Shown here: positions 60,302 through 64,000 of the stretch, piece after piece
How positions within the stretch are numbered: position 1 is the first letter of the stretch
Layout of the letters: every line of letters begins with the position of its first letter
NCBI GenBank assembly: GCA_945859605.1
Contig: OX243814.1
Span: forward strand, 29,253,307-29,317,306
Reading direction: 5' to 3'
From: Lumbricus rubellus
Lineage: Eukaryota > Annelida > Clitellata > Crassiclitellata > Lumbricidae
Length of the DNA stretch: 64,000 nt
Program-made: the position numbers and the translations under genes
Notes under the pieces: model-generated
Seen by the model: the letters and a program-made list of their open reading frames with translations, nothing else
Database searches by the model: none
Told to the model about the DNA's origin: nothing

Positions 60302-63300
60302 ACCGCCGGAGAGGATGACAGAACAAACTGATGGGGGGAAGTCCATTGTAATCCATTGAAGTCCAATATAATATTAGTCCTTGTGGATTCTGTGCTGTGT
60401 GGGTGAAATTCATGACTGGTGTTTCTTAGCTGAAAGTTTTTTATTGTGCCTCATGTGAATCTCCATAAAAGGAAGAGAGTATGATAGGAAACCGGAGATC
60501 CATGCTGCGAAATTGGATACAGTAGTGGAAAAGAAGCTGAATTGGACTGCACACAAGCAAACTACAAAGTAGTGAACAGAGTAAAATGGTGCCATTGTAT
60601 TCCTCGTCTTGCACAAAATAAGAAACTTAAGAACAGGGTCAATTGATAGCTTGAGGCTTAGAAACACTTTTATGGCTTTTTAAATGTTGCCAACTGCCTC
60701 TACAATTTATTTTTACGAATTACACCATTCATGGAAGACGATGTAGCAGATGAGATTAGAGTTATCCTGTAAGTTCAGATTACTATTGCATTGTATCTGA
60801 CCATTTATAAAGCGCTTCTCACAGCAAGAGCCTTTCAGAAGCGCTCCCAGTGCATTCAACCTTGAGAGAAAAGGCAGGAGTTGAGATGACAGAAAGATGA
60901 TGAAAGATTACCAGAGAGGATGACAGAATGAACTGATGCGGGAACCCCATTCCATAGAGAGGGGCTTGTGCAATTAAATGAATGGCTTAGTGAATTGTGG
61001 CAGTATTCTCGTTCCTATGAAGTACCCATCAAACTGGAGAGCATCTTGTTGCATTATGAAACAACTTTTTTTTATCTGCATTACTTTCTGGGTTTTTCCA
61101 GTTCTTTGCTGTCCATCTGGAAGAACTGCTTCGCTCGAGCACAAACAGCAAGTACAACCCGGAGATGCCTCTCGACGAACAGACGGACGTTCTTTCCTAC
61201 GATCCACAGCTGGAATTTCCGAAGGATCGACTCCAGCTTGGTAAAACGCAATTGCTTCGTTATAAATTCTGTGAACAATTTAGTGTAACATGTTCGAGGA
61301 TTGTTCATTGTTCAAGGTTTCTTGGATGGTCAGCCTAATTTATTGTTGCTGTTGCTATCATTGTTCTTTTCTTGTGTTACTGTTTTGTTGTGCAGAACTT
61401 TGTTTTAGTGTTGATGTTGACTAAGTCTTATCATGCCTTAACTTGCTTACCCAAGAGAAAGAATTTTTTGTTTGTGATGTGGCATAATTTTGTGGTTTTA
61501 ACTTTGATGGACATATTGGGATTAGCCTTGACAAAGGGAGCTTCAGAAGTTTGTGCTGATTTGCATTCGTAGATGTGGTCGTTGGCAAAGGGGCTTTTGG
61601 GACGGTCTATCGAGCTCAGGCGTTTGGAATAAATGAATCCGAATCAGTGACTACTGTAGCTGTGAAAACAGTAAAAGGTGAGTCACTCGAACCTCATTGC
61701 AATACCTCGTTACCTAACATTTACTCATTACCTAATTAATATTAGATAATTATCTTTCTCATTCAATATGCATTGCTAATTAGTTGTATGTGCTATTCCG
61801 AGTCATGTAGCACGCACTTTCATCAGATCTTTTGCTATTGTTTCTTTCCTTTCTGTGTTACGGCACCATAGAAATTGTCGTTATTATTATTACGATTATT
61901 ATTATTAGCATTCTTAGCATTATTAGCATTATCATTAAATTATTATTATTAAGACAACCATCCAATACTTTATATATGGCTGTGTCTTGTTACTGTTTTG
62001 TTAATCCCTAACTACATTAGACTGTGGAAAAATGGATCAGTTGAAGGCCCTGATATCTGAGCTGAAAGTTTTGATTCATCTTGGCCAGCACATCAACATC
62101 CTGAATGCTCTTGGAGCTGTGACGCAAGATATCTGTAAAGGTTCGATACCTTAATCTATTATTTTGAGTTTAAAACGATGTTTCAACTATTTTTGATTTG
62201 GTATTTTTTATCGTTTTATGTGCGATTTCATCATGAGATTGACAATATCTTAAGTATGATAAATTATAATTAATTAACATAATTAAAACATGTGATTATG
62301 ATTATTATGAAATGAAATGTTCATGGAATATCTTGAAAAAAGGTCATAGAAAGTCATGGATTTTTTATTGGTTTTGTAGCAACCATTTGTACACTTTTAA
62401 GCTGCCTACGTGATGTGCAGCTCTTTCTTTTTGTTCTTGCTGGTTAGTTCTTATGGATGAGGCCTGGGTCGCAAATTATATTTGCTAACATGCCGCGCTT
62501 TGTCATAATTATAATTAATTATAATTATATGAAAGTGCTTAATTAATTACTGAAGTTATTTTGATATATTGCAGGTAGTCTGTTTGTCATCATGGAGTAC
62601 TGTCATTACGGTTGTCTACGTGATCACCTTATCAAACAGCGTTCTCACTTCATCGGAGCCTTTAACAAATCTTTCCGCGAGAGCATGTTGGTGAATGAGG
62701 CCGAAATGGTCGGCACGGATGAGGGCGGATATCTGAAGGCGGCCCAGTCTCCGTGTGGAAATTACAAATATGAAAGACCGCTGACTGTGAAGGACCTTGT
62801 CTGCTATGCCTTCCAGATTGCGAGAGGATTGGAATATCTCCATTCAAAGAAGGTGGGTATTTGATTTCAGAATCAGTTGCTGTTAGCACATATTTTGCTG
62901 TGGTGTAATGAGAAGACCAGAAATTTAGCTAGGCTACTTTCTGGTGAACCTATTTACTTCAGCGTTAATGTGTGTTATCAAGGATTGTCGTCACAAAAGT
63001 TTCTTACAGTTTGAAAACATATCTTTGATGTCATGACCAGGGTATGAACCTGCATTACAGATGAAAAGGGCAAGTATTTTTGGCATGCAGGTATGATAAA
63101 CTTGGGTAGAAGTTAGGGTAGAAATCATGACAGCTTGGGACTATGTTTCAAAAGTTGTACAGCTATCGAACAGGTACCTTATATTATATGCCATGTTAAA
63201 TATCTTATGTTATGTGTCATGTTGAGTACGCTATCTTACCAGTTGGATTCTACATTTGAGTTAATTGAGAAGTTTGCCTTTCCATCTACTTAAGTAGATA

Positions 63301-63681
63301 GGTATGTCACTTGCCAACTATAATAATTATGGTAAACTTTATAATATATTATAATATAATAATTATGATAATTATGTGAATTATAATGGTATAATAATTA
63401 TTTTATAATAAGAAAAGCTATAATGTGTATTATAATAATTAATTAAGTGCAATAATAATCTCCAGCACAGGCCATGGCACAGCACAGTTACTGTTAATTT
63501 TGCTGTCTCTTGTTACGTAGTTGGACTTGTTTTCATTTTGTCATATGCATCACCACAGTACATACATCGGGATCTGGCAGCAAGAAACATTCTACTGGCT
63601 GAGGGAAACGTCGTCAAAATCTGTGACTTTGGACTCGCCAAGGACTGCTACAAGTACAACGAATATCGTAAAAAGTCAAGT
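26118..63681 (+). CDS. VEGFR-like: VEGFR/PDGFR-family receptor tyrosine kinase, 3' partial; 18 exons
   Basis: Join of 26118-26214, 39014-39183, 43067-43229, 44439-44726, 47088-47239, 49376-49547, 50970-51123, 52110-52246, 52960-53159, 54512-54632, 56014-56239, 57319-57458, 59766-59983, 61102-61240, 61573-61677, 62021-62140, 62575-62852 and 63559-63681: 3003 bp, 1001 residues with every phase matching. Order: signal peptide (1-28), six Ig-like domains (about 40-672), helix 715-738, juxtamembrane [14 protein letters not shown], glycine loop GKGAFG (797-802), VAVK lysine 824, alpha-C Glu 841, a kinase insert of roughly 50 residues, HRDLAARN (963-970) and DFG (983-985). Ig2 and Ig4-Ig6 resemble VEGFR domains 2 and 4-6. 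This is an active-looking receptor at the plasma membrane, probably for VEGF/PDGF-type ligands. VEGFR's seventh Ig domain is missing. The rest of the kinase lobe and tail lie past the window. Confidence 0.92.
26500..26825 (+). repeat. (GATT)n-like and (GGCT)n/(GGAT)n microsatellites
   Basis: 26500-26710 is a degenerate GATTGATT array. 26752-26808 is (GGCT)n, followed by (GGAT)n. The latter abuts the LINE 3' end at 26826 and probably is its tail in reverse. Confidence 0.75.
26826..27165 (-). mobile_element. LINE 3' end, L2/CR1-like, minus strand
   Basis: The minus strand encodes [16 protein letters not shown], a typical end-of-ORF phrase of L2/CR1-type LINEs ('FSVAGPSLWNSLP'). The 3' UTR reads into CATTTATAAAGCGCTTCTCAC. 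The same 3' UTR occurs at 60062-60352 and 60785-60965. Confidence 0.65.
27971..28033. mobile_element. 63-bp miniature mariner-like element
   Basis: CAGGGTGGGCCAAAAAA and TTTTTTTGGCCCACCCTG form inverted ends around about 30 bases. TA is present on both sides (27969-27970, 28034-28035). These termini resemble mariner inverted repeats. It is essentially two terminal repeats and almost no interior. Confidence 0.6.
28430..28490 (+). repeat. (GAT)n microsatellite
   Basis: A short ATGATGATG run near 28467-28488. Nothing else is recognised between 28040 and 29170. Confidence 0.6.
29178..29582. mobile_element. Tc1/mariner-type MITE with long inverted repeats
   Basis: It begins CACCGTGTACCAATAAATC and ends ATTGGGACACAGTG, with TA on each side. 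The arms extend at least 110 bp inward (ATTTTGAAAATCGAT, TATCCTGAGATAATTATCT and complements) with few changes. 405 bp, no open frame of note. Confidence 0.75.
29583..30312. other. Intron 1 segment, unassigned
   Basis: No family recognised. It ends in a run of about ten G that borders the composite MITE at 30313. Confidence 0.4.
30313..32461 (+). mobile_element. Composite hAT-type MITE carrying a satellite array
   Basis: The outer ends are CAGGGCTTAAAGTGTGCC (30313) and CACTTTAAGCACTG (to 32461), i.e. the same MITE family as 23278, with G-runs on both sides as an apparent 8-bp target repeat. Family text continues to about 30405 and resumes at about 32426. The ~2 kb between is a tandem array plus a GC-rich tail (CCTTCGGCGCCGCC near 32390). 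Whether the array was captured before or after transposition is unknown. Confidence 0.65.
30470..32335 (+). repeat. Satellite array, ~228-bp units, three-unit higher-order repeat
   Basis: GAGGTCGACAC marks units at 30491, 30718, 30949, 31173, 31400, 31631, 31859 and 32259, plus one 5'-truncated unit near 32085. The text after GGTCAAGACAAAA alternates in a fixed A-B-C order: AACATTTTGAT (units 1, 4, 7), AATATTCG (2, 5) and AATATTCAT (3, 6). That gives a period of about 682-686 bp. Each unit holds the palindrome GGGGCTCCGCCCC. No credible protein. Confidence 0.88.
32925..33025 (-). mobile_element. Fragment of the AACTGCACATTTTGT family
   Basis: It carries ACAACTGCACATTTTGTCAA and GAACTGCACGCTAAAAAGC, as in the copy at 9284-9470, without recognisable outer borders. 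Confidence 0.45.
33330..33532 (+). mobile_element. hAT-type MITE with perfect TSD
   Basis: It starts CAGGACTTTTTTTAACGTGC and ends TTAAAAACAGCCCTG. It is flanked by the perfect 8-bp repeat ATTGACAA (33322-33329 and 33533-33540). This is the best-bordered member of the AACTGCACATTTTGT family. Confidence 0.82.
33541..35278. other. Intron 1 segment, mostly unassigned
   Basis: It contains (GT)n-like text at 34018-34100 and a purine-rich GGGAGGGAGG stretch near 34308-34345. No coding evidence. Confidence 0.4.
35279..35444. mobile_element. Possible MITE, GGGCGGAGTTT termini
   Basis: TGGGCGGAGTTTGG at the left mirrors TAAACTCCGCCCA at the right. The interior is G-rich and itself partly mirrored (CTAACCCCGAG / GAGTTAACCCCG). 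No target duplication seen. Confidence 0.45.
35885..36000 (+). repeat. (ATC)n with retroelement-tail text
   Basis: (ATC)n followed by GCCCGTAGGTGCCCGCTGCC, related to 6785-6860. Probably the 3' end of a minus-strand retroelement. Confidence 0.4.
37098..37225 (+). repeat. 32-bp minisatellite, four copies
   Basis: Four near-identical tandem copies of CCTATAGGCCTAGCTGTATA plus TTGGGCACTATAT. It incorporates the TAGGCCTA phrase common in this intron. Confidence 0.88.
37969..38395 (+). mobile_element. Second TACCCGGCCACGCGTTGCTG repeat with 200-bp polypyrimidine tract
   Basis: It shares its opening with 19427-19905. The (CCCCTCC)n tract runs from about 38005 to 38220 and gives long spurious frames rich in Pro/Ser or Gly/Glu. 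It ends in an (AT)n-like tail. Confidence 0.6.
38555..38942 (+). mobile_element. Diverged AACTGCACATTTTGT-family element
   Basis: It starts CAGCGGTTTTTTTAGCGTGC and ends CCTTTAAAAGCCCTG, about 70 bases before receptor exon 2. The outer ends resemble the 33330 copy. No matching target duplication. Confidence 0.55.
39014..39183 (+). CDS. VEGFR-like: Receptor exon 2: first half of Ig domain 1
   Basis: Acceptor TTTATTTTTAG, donor GTAGGA. It encodes [20 protein letters not shown] and DRPVTWSS, carrying the first Ig cysteine and the tryptophan. The 'ILTI..N..L.I.CRG.R.L.W' pattern of VEGFR/PDGFR domain 1 is recognisable. The donor is followed immediately by a (GGAC)n microsatellite. Confidence 0.88.
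39187..39400 (+). repeat. (GGAC)n/(GGAA)n microsatellite abutting a donor site
   Basis: It starts three bases into the intron after exon 2. It is a pure ACGG run for about 40 bp, then interrupted by GAAGG and ACTGA variants. It opens a spurious in-frame Thr-Asp-Gly-Arg read-through. Confidence 0.9.
40435..40973. mobile_element. hAT-like MITE, CAAGGCCGTAGC termini
   Basis: CAAGGCCGTAGCTAAG at the left mirrors CTGGCTACGGCCTTG at the right. Flanking 8-mers AAAATCGA and GATATCGA match at 6 of 8. Inner C- and G-runs and text such as GGCAATTCTCACCCTG recur near 23680-23830. Non-coding. Confidence 0.6.
41396..41560 (+). repeat. (CAT)n/(CAC)n/(CGC)n microsatellite
   Basis: Trinucleotide run grading from GTC through CAT to CAC and CGC, producing spurious Asp/Gly-rich frames on the opposite strand. 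Confidence 0.9.
43067..43229 (+). CDS. VEGFR-like: Receptor exon 3: second half of Ig domain 1
   Basis: Acceptor ACCTTCTGCAG, donor GTAAGAC. It encodes [20 protein letters not shown], the D-x-G-x-Y-x-C signature closing an Ig fold, then YFYVYG. Phase 0 to 1. Confidence 0.92.
44127..44382 (-). mobile_element. SINE with partly duplicated 3' end
   Basis: The minus-strand SINE lies about 55 bases before exon 4. Its 3' part (GTATGTGCACTTG...CTACTCAGAGGCGC) is present twice in tandem (44147-44200 and 44207-44268). The head has box B complement GGATTCGAACC near 44337. Confidence 0.75.
44439..44726 (+). CDS. VEGFR-like: Receptor exon 4: Ig domain 2 (ligand-binding domain in VEGFRs)
   Basis: Acceptor GTCAATTTTAG, donor GTACTT. 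It is a single 288-bp exon for the whole domain. It encodes [20 protein letters not shown], then [18 protein letters not shown] and [11 protein letters not shown], close to VEGFR domain 2 ('TVVIPCLGS..NLNVSL...WDSKKGFTIP...FCEA'). In vertebrate VEGFRs domains 2-3 bind ligand. Phase 1 to 1. Confidence 0.94.
44840..45065 (+). repeat. (AAT)n/(AAC)n microsatellites
   Basis: Short AATAAT runs at 44850-44890 and 45000-45060, with a duplicated ACTCACTATGTAAGGCTAAT-like phrase (also near 44763). Confidence 0.6.
45593..46537 (+). mobile_element. hAT transposon, internally deleted, 8-bp TSD, transposase remnant
   Basis: The ends CAGAGGTTCTCAACC and GGTTGAGAACCTCTG are flanked by the perfect 8-bp repeat CTCTATAG (45585-45592 and 46538-46545). 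Six GTGTGTCGC(G) motifs stand in the first 110 bp and two near the right end. Between about 45840 and 46195 the plus strand carries a hAT transposase C-terminal remnant ([45 protein letters not shown]) with a TAG and a frameshift. Non-autonomous. Confidence 0.9.
46564..46906. mobile_element. MITE, CATGGGCGCCCGC termini, perfect 8-bp TSD
   Basis: CATGGGCGCCCGCAC and TGCGGGCGCCCATG are the inverted ends. The direct repeat CAGTACAT flanks it (46556-46563, 46907-46914). It lies only 26 bp from the hAT element at 45593. No coding content. Confidence 0.82.
47088..47239 (+). CDS. VEGFR-like: Receptor exon 5: first half of Ig domain 3
   Basis: Acceptor TTCTTTGTTAG, donor GTACAT. It encodes [20 protein letters not shown] followed by NWFYP, with first Ig cysteine and tryptophan, like VEGFR domain 3 ('GENLTLNCTA...LDFTW'). 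Confidence 0.9.
47375..47592 (-). mobile_element. hAT-type MITE (CAGGGCTTAAAGTG family)
   Basis: The ends are CAGTGCTAAAAGTG and CACTTTAAGCCCTG, and it is in minus orientation relative to the 23278 copy. The right flank was later interrupted by a mariner at 47599; with that removed, the flanking 8-mers CATGTATG and TATGTATT match at 6 of 8. Confidence 0.8.
47599..48816 (-). mobile_element. Tc1/mariner transposon, defective
   Basis: CACCGTGAGTCAAAAAAA and its complement form the ends, with TA on both sides (47597-47598, 48817-48818). The arms are about 300 bp, each with two diverged sub-copies (TTATCAGGCATTAGAGATAT and variant). The minus strand at about 47945-48430 encodes a mariner C-terminal piece: [16 protein letters not shown] with the last catalytic acidic residue, ending [13 protein letters not shown]. 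The N-terminal part is missing. Confidence 0.88.
48819..49040 (-). mobile_element. SINE, target of the adjacent mariner
   Basis: It runs from TTTATGTGCACTTG (3' tail, minus strand) to a tRNA-like head (box B complement GGATTCGAACC at about 48972). The mariner sits at a TA in the SINE tail, so the SINE is older. Confidence 0.78.
49376..49547 (+). CDS. VEGFR-like: Receptor exon 6: second half of Ig domain 3
   Basis: Acceptor TTTTTTTCCAG, donor GTAGGA. It encodes [20 protein letters not shown], the D-S-G-x-Y-x-C end of an Ig fold. Phase 0 to 1. Confidence 0.93.
49846..50215 (+). mobile_element. LINE 3' end with TTAC-type tail
   Basis: The frame at 49847-50029 ([20 protein letters not shown]...[14 protein letters not shown]) continues past a stop to [17 protein letters not shown], which looks like the end of a non-LTR reverse-transcriptase ORF. 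The 3' UTR GTGCATTTGCTGGTGGTCTA is also present in reverse at about 56830-56865. It ends in (CTTA)n. Confidence 0.55.
50450..50822 (-). mobile_element. MITE with TTGTGTTTCCGGTAAC termini, copy 2
   Basis: Inverted relative to the copy at 3232-3640, and similar across the whole length (ATTGGGTAGGTAGGTCGG, AGTATACCCCACTAGTC, GGGTCGGTCGGGTTACC). It ends at TTTACGCCTTAG. Confidence 0.7.
50970..51123 (+). CDS. VEGFR-like: Receptor exon 7: first half of Ig domain 4
   Basis: Acceptor TGCCATTGTAG, donor GTGATA. It starts EKTFVILTT, matching 'EKPFVAF' at the start of VEGFR domain 4. It contains [19 protein letters not shown], equivalent to 'YPPPEIKWYKNGIPL'. As in VEGFR D4 the first-sheet cysteine is absent. 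Leaves in phase 2. Confidence 0.94.
51480..51612 (+). repeat. Purine-rich (GAA/GAG)n stretch
   Basis: About 130 bp of AGGAGG/GAAGAA/GATGAG. It gives a serine-rich spurious frame on the minus strand. Confidence 0.75.
51613..52109. other. Intron sequence, nothing assigned
   Basis: AT-rich DNA before exon 8; no repeat family or coding signal recognised. Confidence 0.4.
52110..52246 (+). CDS. VEGFR-like: Receptor exon 8: second half of Ig domain 4; GC donor
   Basis: Acceptor TTTTGTTTTAG. It encodes [20 protein letters not shown], with Leu/Thr replacing the usual cysteine position as in VEGFR D4 ('GNYTVIL'). The donor must be GCAAGT after GTAAACG. The nearby GT (GTAAAC at 52240) would put the next exon in a frame that stops within seven codons. 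Confidence 0.9.
52247..52959. other. GC-AG intron, nothing coding
   Basis: Around 52505-52530 there is AAGATAAGATAAGAATATTC, a style of text often seen at LINE ends. Nothing else recognised. Confidence 0.4.
52960..53159 (+). CDS. VEGFR-like: Receptor exon 9: first half of Ig domain 5
   Basis: Acceptor TTTTGTTTCAG, donor GTAATA. It encodes [20 protein letters not shown], then QKC, a second cysteine pair and [16 protein letters not shown] domain 5 has the same 'L.C...G.P.P...WYW....C' layout with additional cysteines. Confidence 0.92.
53224..53320 (+). repeat. Compound microsatellite (CTGT)n(CT)n(CA)n
   Basis: Three adjoining simple repeats about 65 bp after the exon 9 donor. Confidence 0.95.
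53437..54405 (+). mobile_element. hAT-type element, second member of the GTGTGTCGC family, perfect TSD
   Basis: The ends CAGAGGTTCTCAACC and GGTTGAGAACCTCTG are flanked by the perfect 8-bp repeat CTTTACAT (53429-53436 and 54406-54413). The first ~115 bp, with six GTGTGTCGC(G) motifs, are nearly identical to the element at 45593. The interior is unrelated to it and has no transposase remnant that I can see. Confidence 0.9.
54512..54632 (+). CDS. VEGFR-like: Receptor exon 10: second half of Ig domain 5
   Basis: Acceptor TCTTCATGGCAG, donor GTCAGT. It encodes [20 protein letters not shown] then FYVT, equivalent to '[22 protein letters not shown]' of VEGFR domain 5. Phase 0 to 1. Confidence 0.93.
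54677..54897 (-). mobile_element. SINE, best-preserved copy, pol III boxes intact
   Basis: Minus-strand element. Box A complement CCACTAGACCA at 54872-54882 (TGGTCTAGTGG on the element strand) and box B complement GGATTCGAACC at 54829-54839 both fit the consensus, about 33 bp apart. The body includes GGCAAGTCCTTCACTCGC. The 3' end is GGGGCGCTATAACAAGTGC. Confidence 0.88.
54898..55615. other. Intron sequence, nothing assigned
   Basis: Plain AT-rich intron with a short (GT)-like stretch near 54925-54960. Confidence 0.4.
55616..55815 (+). mobile_element. SINE, plus strand
   Basis: The head has box B GGTTCGAATCC at about 55658-55668. It continues CAGGTCCTTCACTCAC and GCGTGAAACTCCGATTC, and ends GAATGGGGCGCAATGTC. 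Box A is degraded. Confidence 0.78.
56014..56239 (+). CDS. VEGFR-like: Receptor exon 11: first half of Ig domain 6
   Basis: Acceptor GGGTGGTATAG, donor GTAAGTTT. It encodes [20 protein letters not shown] then DVYWVQDSP, like VEGFR domain 6 ('[26 protein letters not shown]'), with a long polar loop typical of that domain. The acceptor pyrimidine tract is weak. Phase 1 to 2. Confidence 0.9.
56260..56436 (+). mobile_element. hAT-type MITE (CAGGGCTTAAAGTG family) with perfect TSD
   Basis: It begins TAGGGCTTAAAGTG and ends TTTTATCACTG. The 8-bp repeat ATTTAGTC is at 56252-56259 and 56437-56444. It lies only 20 bp from the exon 11 donor. Confidence 0.88.
56445..57318. other. Intron with LINE remnants
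   Basis: 56815-56900 is the reverse copy of the LINE tail at 50140-50215. 57085-57240 looks like another non-LTR 3' end finishing in (TTA)n at 57212-57243. Confidence 0.45.
57319..57458 (+). CDS. VEGFR-like: Receptor exon 12: second half of Ig domain 6
   Basis: Acceptor TGACTTTTCAG, donor GTATGT. It encodes [20 protein letters not shown] then MTWELTVN, matching the end of VEGFR domain 6 ('L..QGDYVCLA...RQLTV'). It leaves in phase 1, directly joinable to the transmembrane exon. Confidence 0.93.
57545..57757 (-). mobile_element. SINE, minus strand
   Basis: GCTATAGCGCCCATTCAAGC through GGACACTGCATCGGAG to box B complement GGATTCGAACC (about 57708) and an ACCACTACACCA head. An (ATTT)n-like stretch at 57540 is its 3' tail. 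Confidence 0.78.
57775..59504. mobile_element. 1730-bp near-palindromic hAT-like element
   Basis: The ends are TAGGGTGTCCCACC and GGTGGGACACCCTA, with the perfect 8-bp repeat GTACGCAC outside (57767-57774 and 59505-59512). The inverted arms extend about 618 bp each (57775-58392 and 58888-59504) with few mismatches. The ~495-bp centre has a minus-strand frame at 58412-58657 ([20 protein letters not shown]) that may be a transposase scrap, plus an inner inverted pair (CCAAGAATGGCATTGCA near 58631). Confidence 0.85.
59766..59983 (+). CDS. VEGFR-like: Receptor exon 13: linker and transmembrane helix
   Basis: Acceptor GCTGTTTCTAG, donor GTAAAC. About 40 residues of Pro/Asn-containing linker precede [20 protein letters not shown] and [12 protein letters not shown], a membrane helix with basic stop-transfer. 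There is no Ig sequence in the linker. Confidence 0.94.
60062..60352 (-). mobile_element. LINE 3' end with expanded (AG)n
   Basis: CTGACCGTTTACAAAGTGC and the GAGAAAAGGCAGG text match 60785-60965 and 26826-26990. A (GA)n/(GACA)n tract of about 125 bp has expanded inside it. It is preceded by a (TTGTA)n tail. Confidence 0.7.
60353..60784. other. Intron sequence, nothing assigned
   Basis: No family recognised. Confidence 0.4.
60785..60965 (-). mobile_element. LINE 3' end, third copy
   Basis: CATTTATAAAGCGCTTCTCAC, AGAAGCGCTCCCAGTGC and GATTACCAGAGAGGATGACAG are shared with 26826-26990 and 60062-60352. It lies about 135 bp before exon 14. Confidence 0.72.
61102..61240 (+). CDS. VEGFR-like: Receptor exon 14: juxtamembrane region
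   Basis: Acceptor GGGTTTTTCCAG, donor GTAAAA. It encodes [18 protein letters not shown], the 'YD..KWEFPRDRL.LG' motif that leads into the kinase of class III/V receptors. Phase 0 to 1. Confidence 0.94.
61573..61677 (+). CDS. VEGFR-like: Receptor exon 15: glycine loop and VAVK
   Basis: Acceptor GCATTCGTAG, donor GTGAGT. It encodes [19 protein letters not shown] then TTVAVKTVK, with all three glycines and the ATP-binding lysine. Confidence 0.95.
62021..62140 (+). CDS. VEGFR-like: Receptor exon 16: alpha-C helix
   Basis: Acceptor AACTACATTAG, donor GTTCGA (a weak donor). It encodes [20 protein letters not shown] and NALGAVTQ, matching '[26 protein letters not shown]' including the salt-bridge Glu. 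Confidence 0.95.
62575..62852 (+). CDS. VEGFR-like: Receptor exon 17: hinge, kinase insert, alpha-E
   Basis: Acceptor GATATATTGCAG, donor GTGGGT. It encodes [18 protein letters not shown], an insert of roughly 50 residues with two tyrosines (GGYLKA, NYKYE), then [20 protein letters not shown]. Split-kinase receptors carry inserts of about 70-100 residues here; FGFRs have about 15. Confidence 0.95.
62853..63558. other. Intron sequence, nothing assigned
   Basis: AT-rich, with ATAATTAT-type runs at 63320-63445. No repeat family recognised. Confidence 0.4.
63559..63681 (+). CDS. VEGFR-like: Receptor exon 18: catalytic loop and DFG (last in window)
   Basis: Acceptor TGCATCACCACAG, donor GTAAGC. 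It encodes [20 protein letters not shown] and [20 protein letters not shown], with catalytic Asp, Mg-binding Asn and DFG all present. 'AARN' is typical of receptor tyrosine kinases. The activation loop continues in an exon beyond the window. Confidence 0.97.
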
Positions 63682-63788
63682 GTAAGCTATCTATTGCATG
63701 TAAAATCGCCCATGGTGGCTTTAGGTTTGTTATGTAAAAGCTGTGGATGATATATTATATTGACTATCTACTGTGCAATGGTTTAGTT

Positions 63789-64000
63789 CAGGGGTGCGCA
63801 ACCTTTTCGCCAGCGTCGGCCGCATCAAAAGTTTACATTCTTACCACGGCCGCCAGTGTTTAATCTATTCCCCTTCTGGGGGGGGGGTGGAATCGACGTT
63901 TCTGGTTAGGGACCAAGGAGCGTCCGGCAGACGATCTCCGTTGCGTGTTACACCAAGAGGGGGTTTTTGAATTTTTTGATTTCTACATTGCAATGGTGGC
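63789..64000 (+). mobile_element. hAT-type element, left end only (runs off window)
   Basis: CAGGGGTGCGCAACCTTTTC followed by GCGTCGGCCGC is a typical hAT left terminus. GTTTAGTT just before it would be the left target repeat. The right end is outside the window. Confidence 0.6.

Noticed and set aside
60007..60366. Serine/leucine- or Arg/Glu-rich frames
   Set aside because: Produced by the (AG)n tract inside a LINE tail.
1..64000. Operon-like or defence-system gene clusters
   Set aside because: The window is intron-rich animal DNA with two multi-exon genes; no prokaryote-like organisation or cluster was seen.

Overview
This is animal nuclear DNA, not microbial DNA. Short exons with GT/AG (and two GC/AG) borders sit in long AT-rich introns packed with SINEs, LINE tails, hAT-, mariner- and piggyBac-type elements, minisatellites and microsatellites. 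Gene content (a rabaptin-like protein ending in a FYVE-type zinc finger, and a VEGFR-like receptor tyrosine kinase) together with the repeat style suggests an invertebrate deuterostome, perhaps an echinoderm or hemichordate. That placement is an inference; nothing here fixes the species.

Layout. (1) 784-20438, + strand: 16 exons of a rabaptin (RABEP)-like Rab effector. The first visible exon starts in mid-codon, so the 5' end lies upstream of the window. The joined exons stay in frame for 682 codons to a TAA at 20438. (2) About 20440-25500: intergenic DNA, mostly repeats. (3) About 25500-26117: a more GC-rich segment with a CCAAT box and a GC box, a plausible promoter region. (4) 26118-63681, + strand: 18 exons (3003 bp, 1001 codons) of a VEGFR/PDGFR-family receptor. 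They encode a signal peptide, six Ig-like domains, a transmembrane helix and a split kinase domain through the DFG motif; the 3' end lies beyond the window. Intron 1 is 12.8 kb and extremely repeat-rich.

The two genes are neighbours on the same strand with no sign of shared transcription. Rabaptins act on early endosomes as Rab effectors, and VEGFR-type receptors signal at the cell surface and are endocytosed, but a functional link between these neighbours is speculation.

The noteworthy material is mostly in the repeats. There is a satellite array of about 228-bp units in a three-unit higher-order order, lying inside a hAT-type MITE. A ladder of donor-like sites follows a rabaptin exon. Two hAT deletion derivatives have perfect 8-bp target duplications and arrays of a subterminal motif. 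A 1.7-kb near-palindromic hAT-like element sits in the interval where vertebrate VEGFRs carry Ig domain 7, which this gene lacks. A MITE, a mariner and a SINE are stacked at one site. I see no convincing wholly new biological system; these are structural oddities worth checking.
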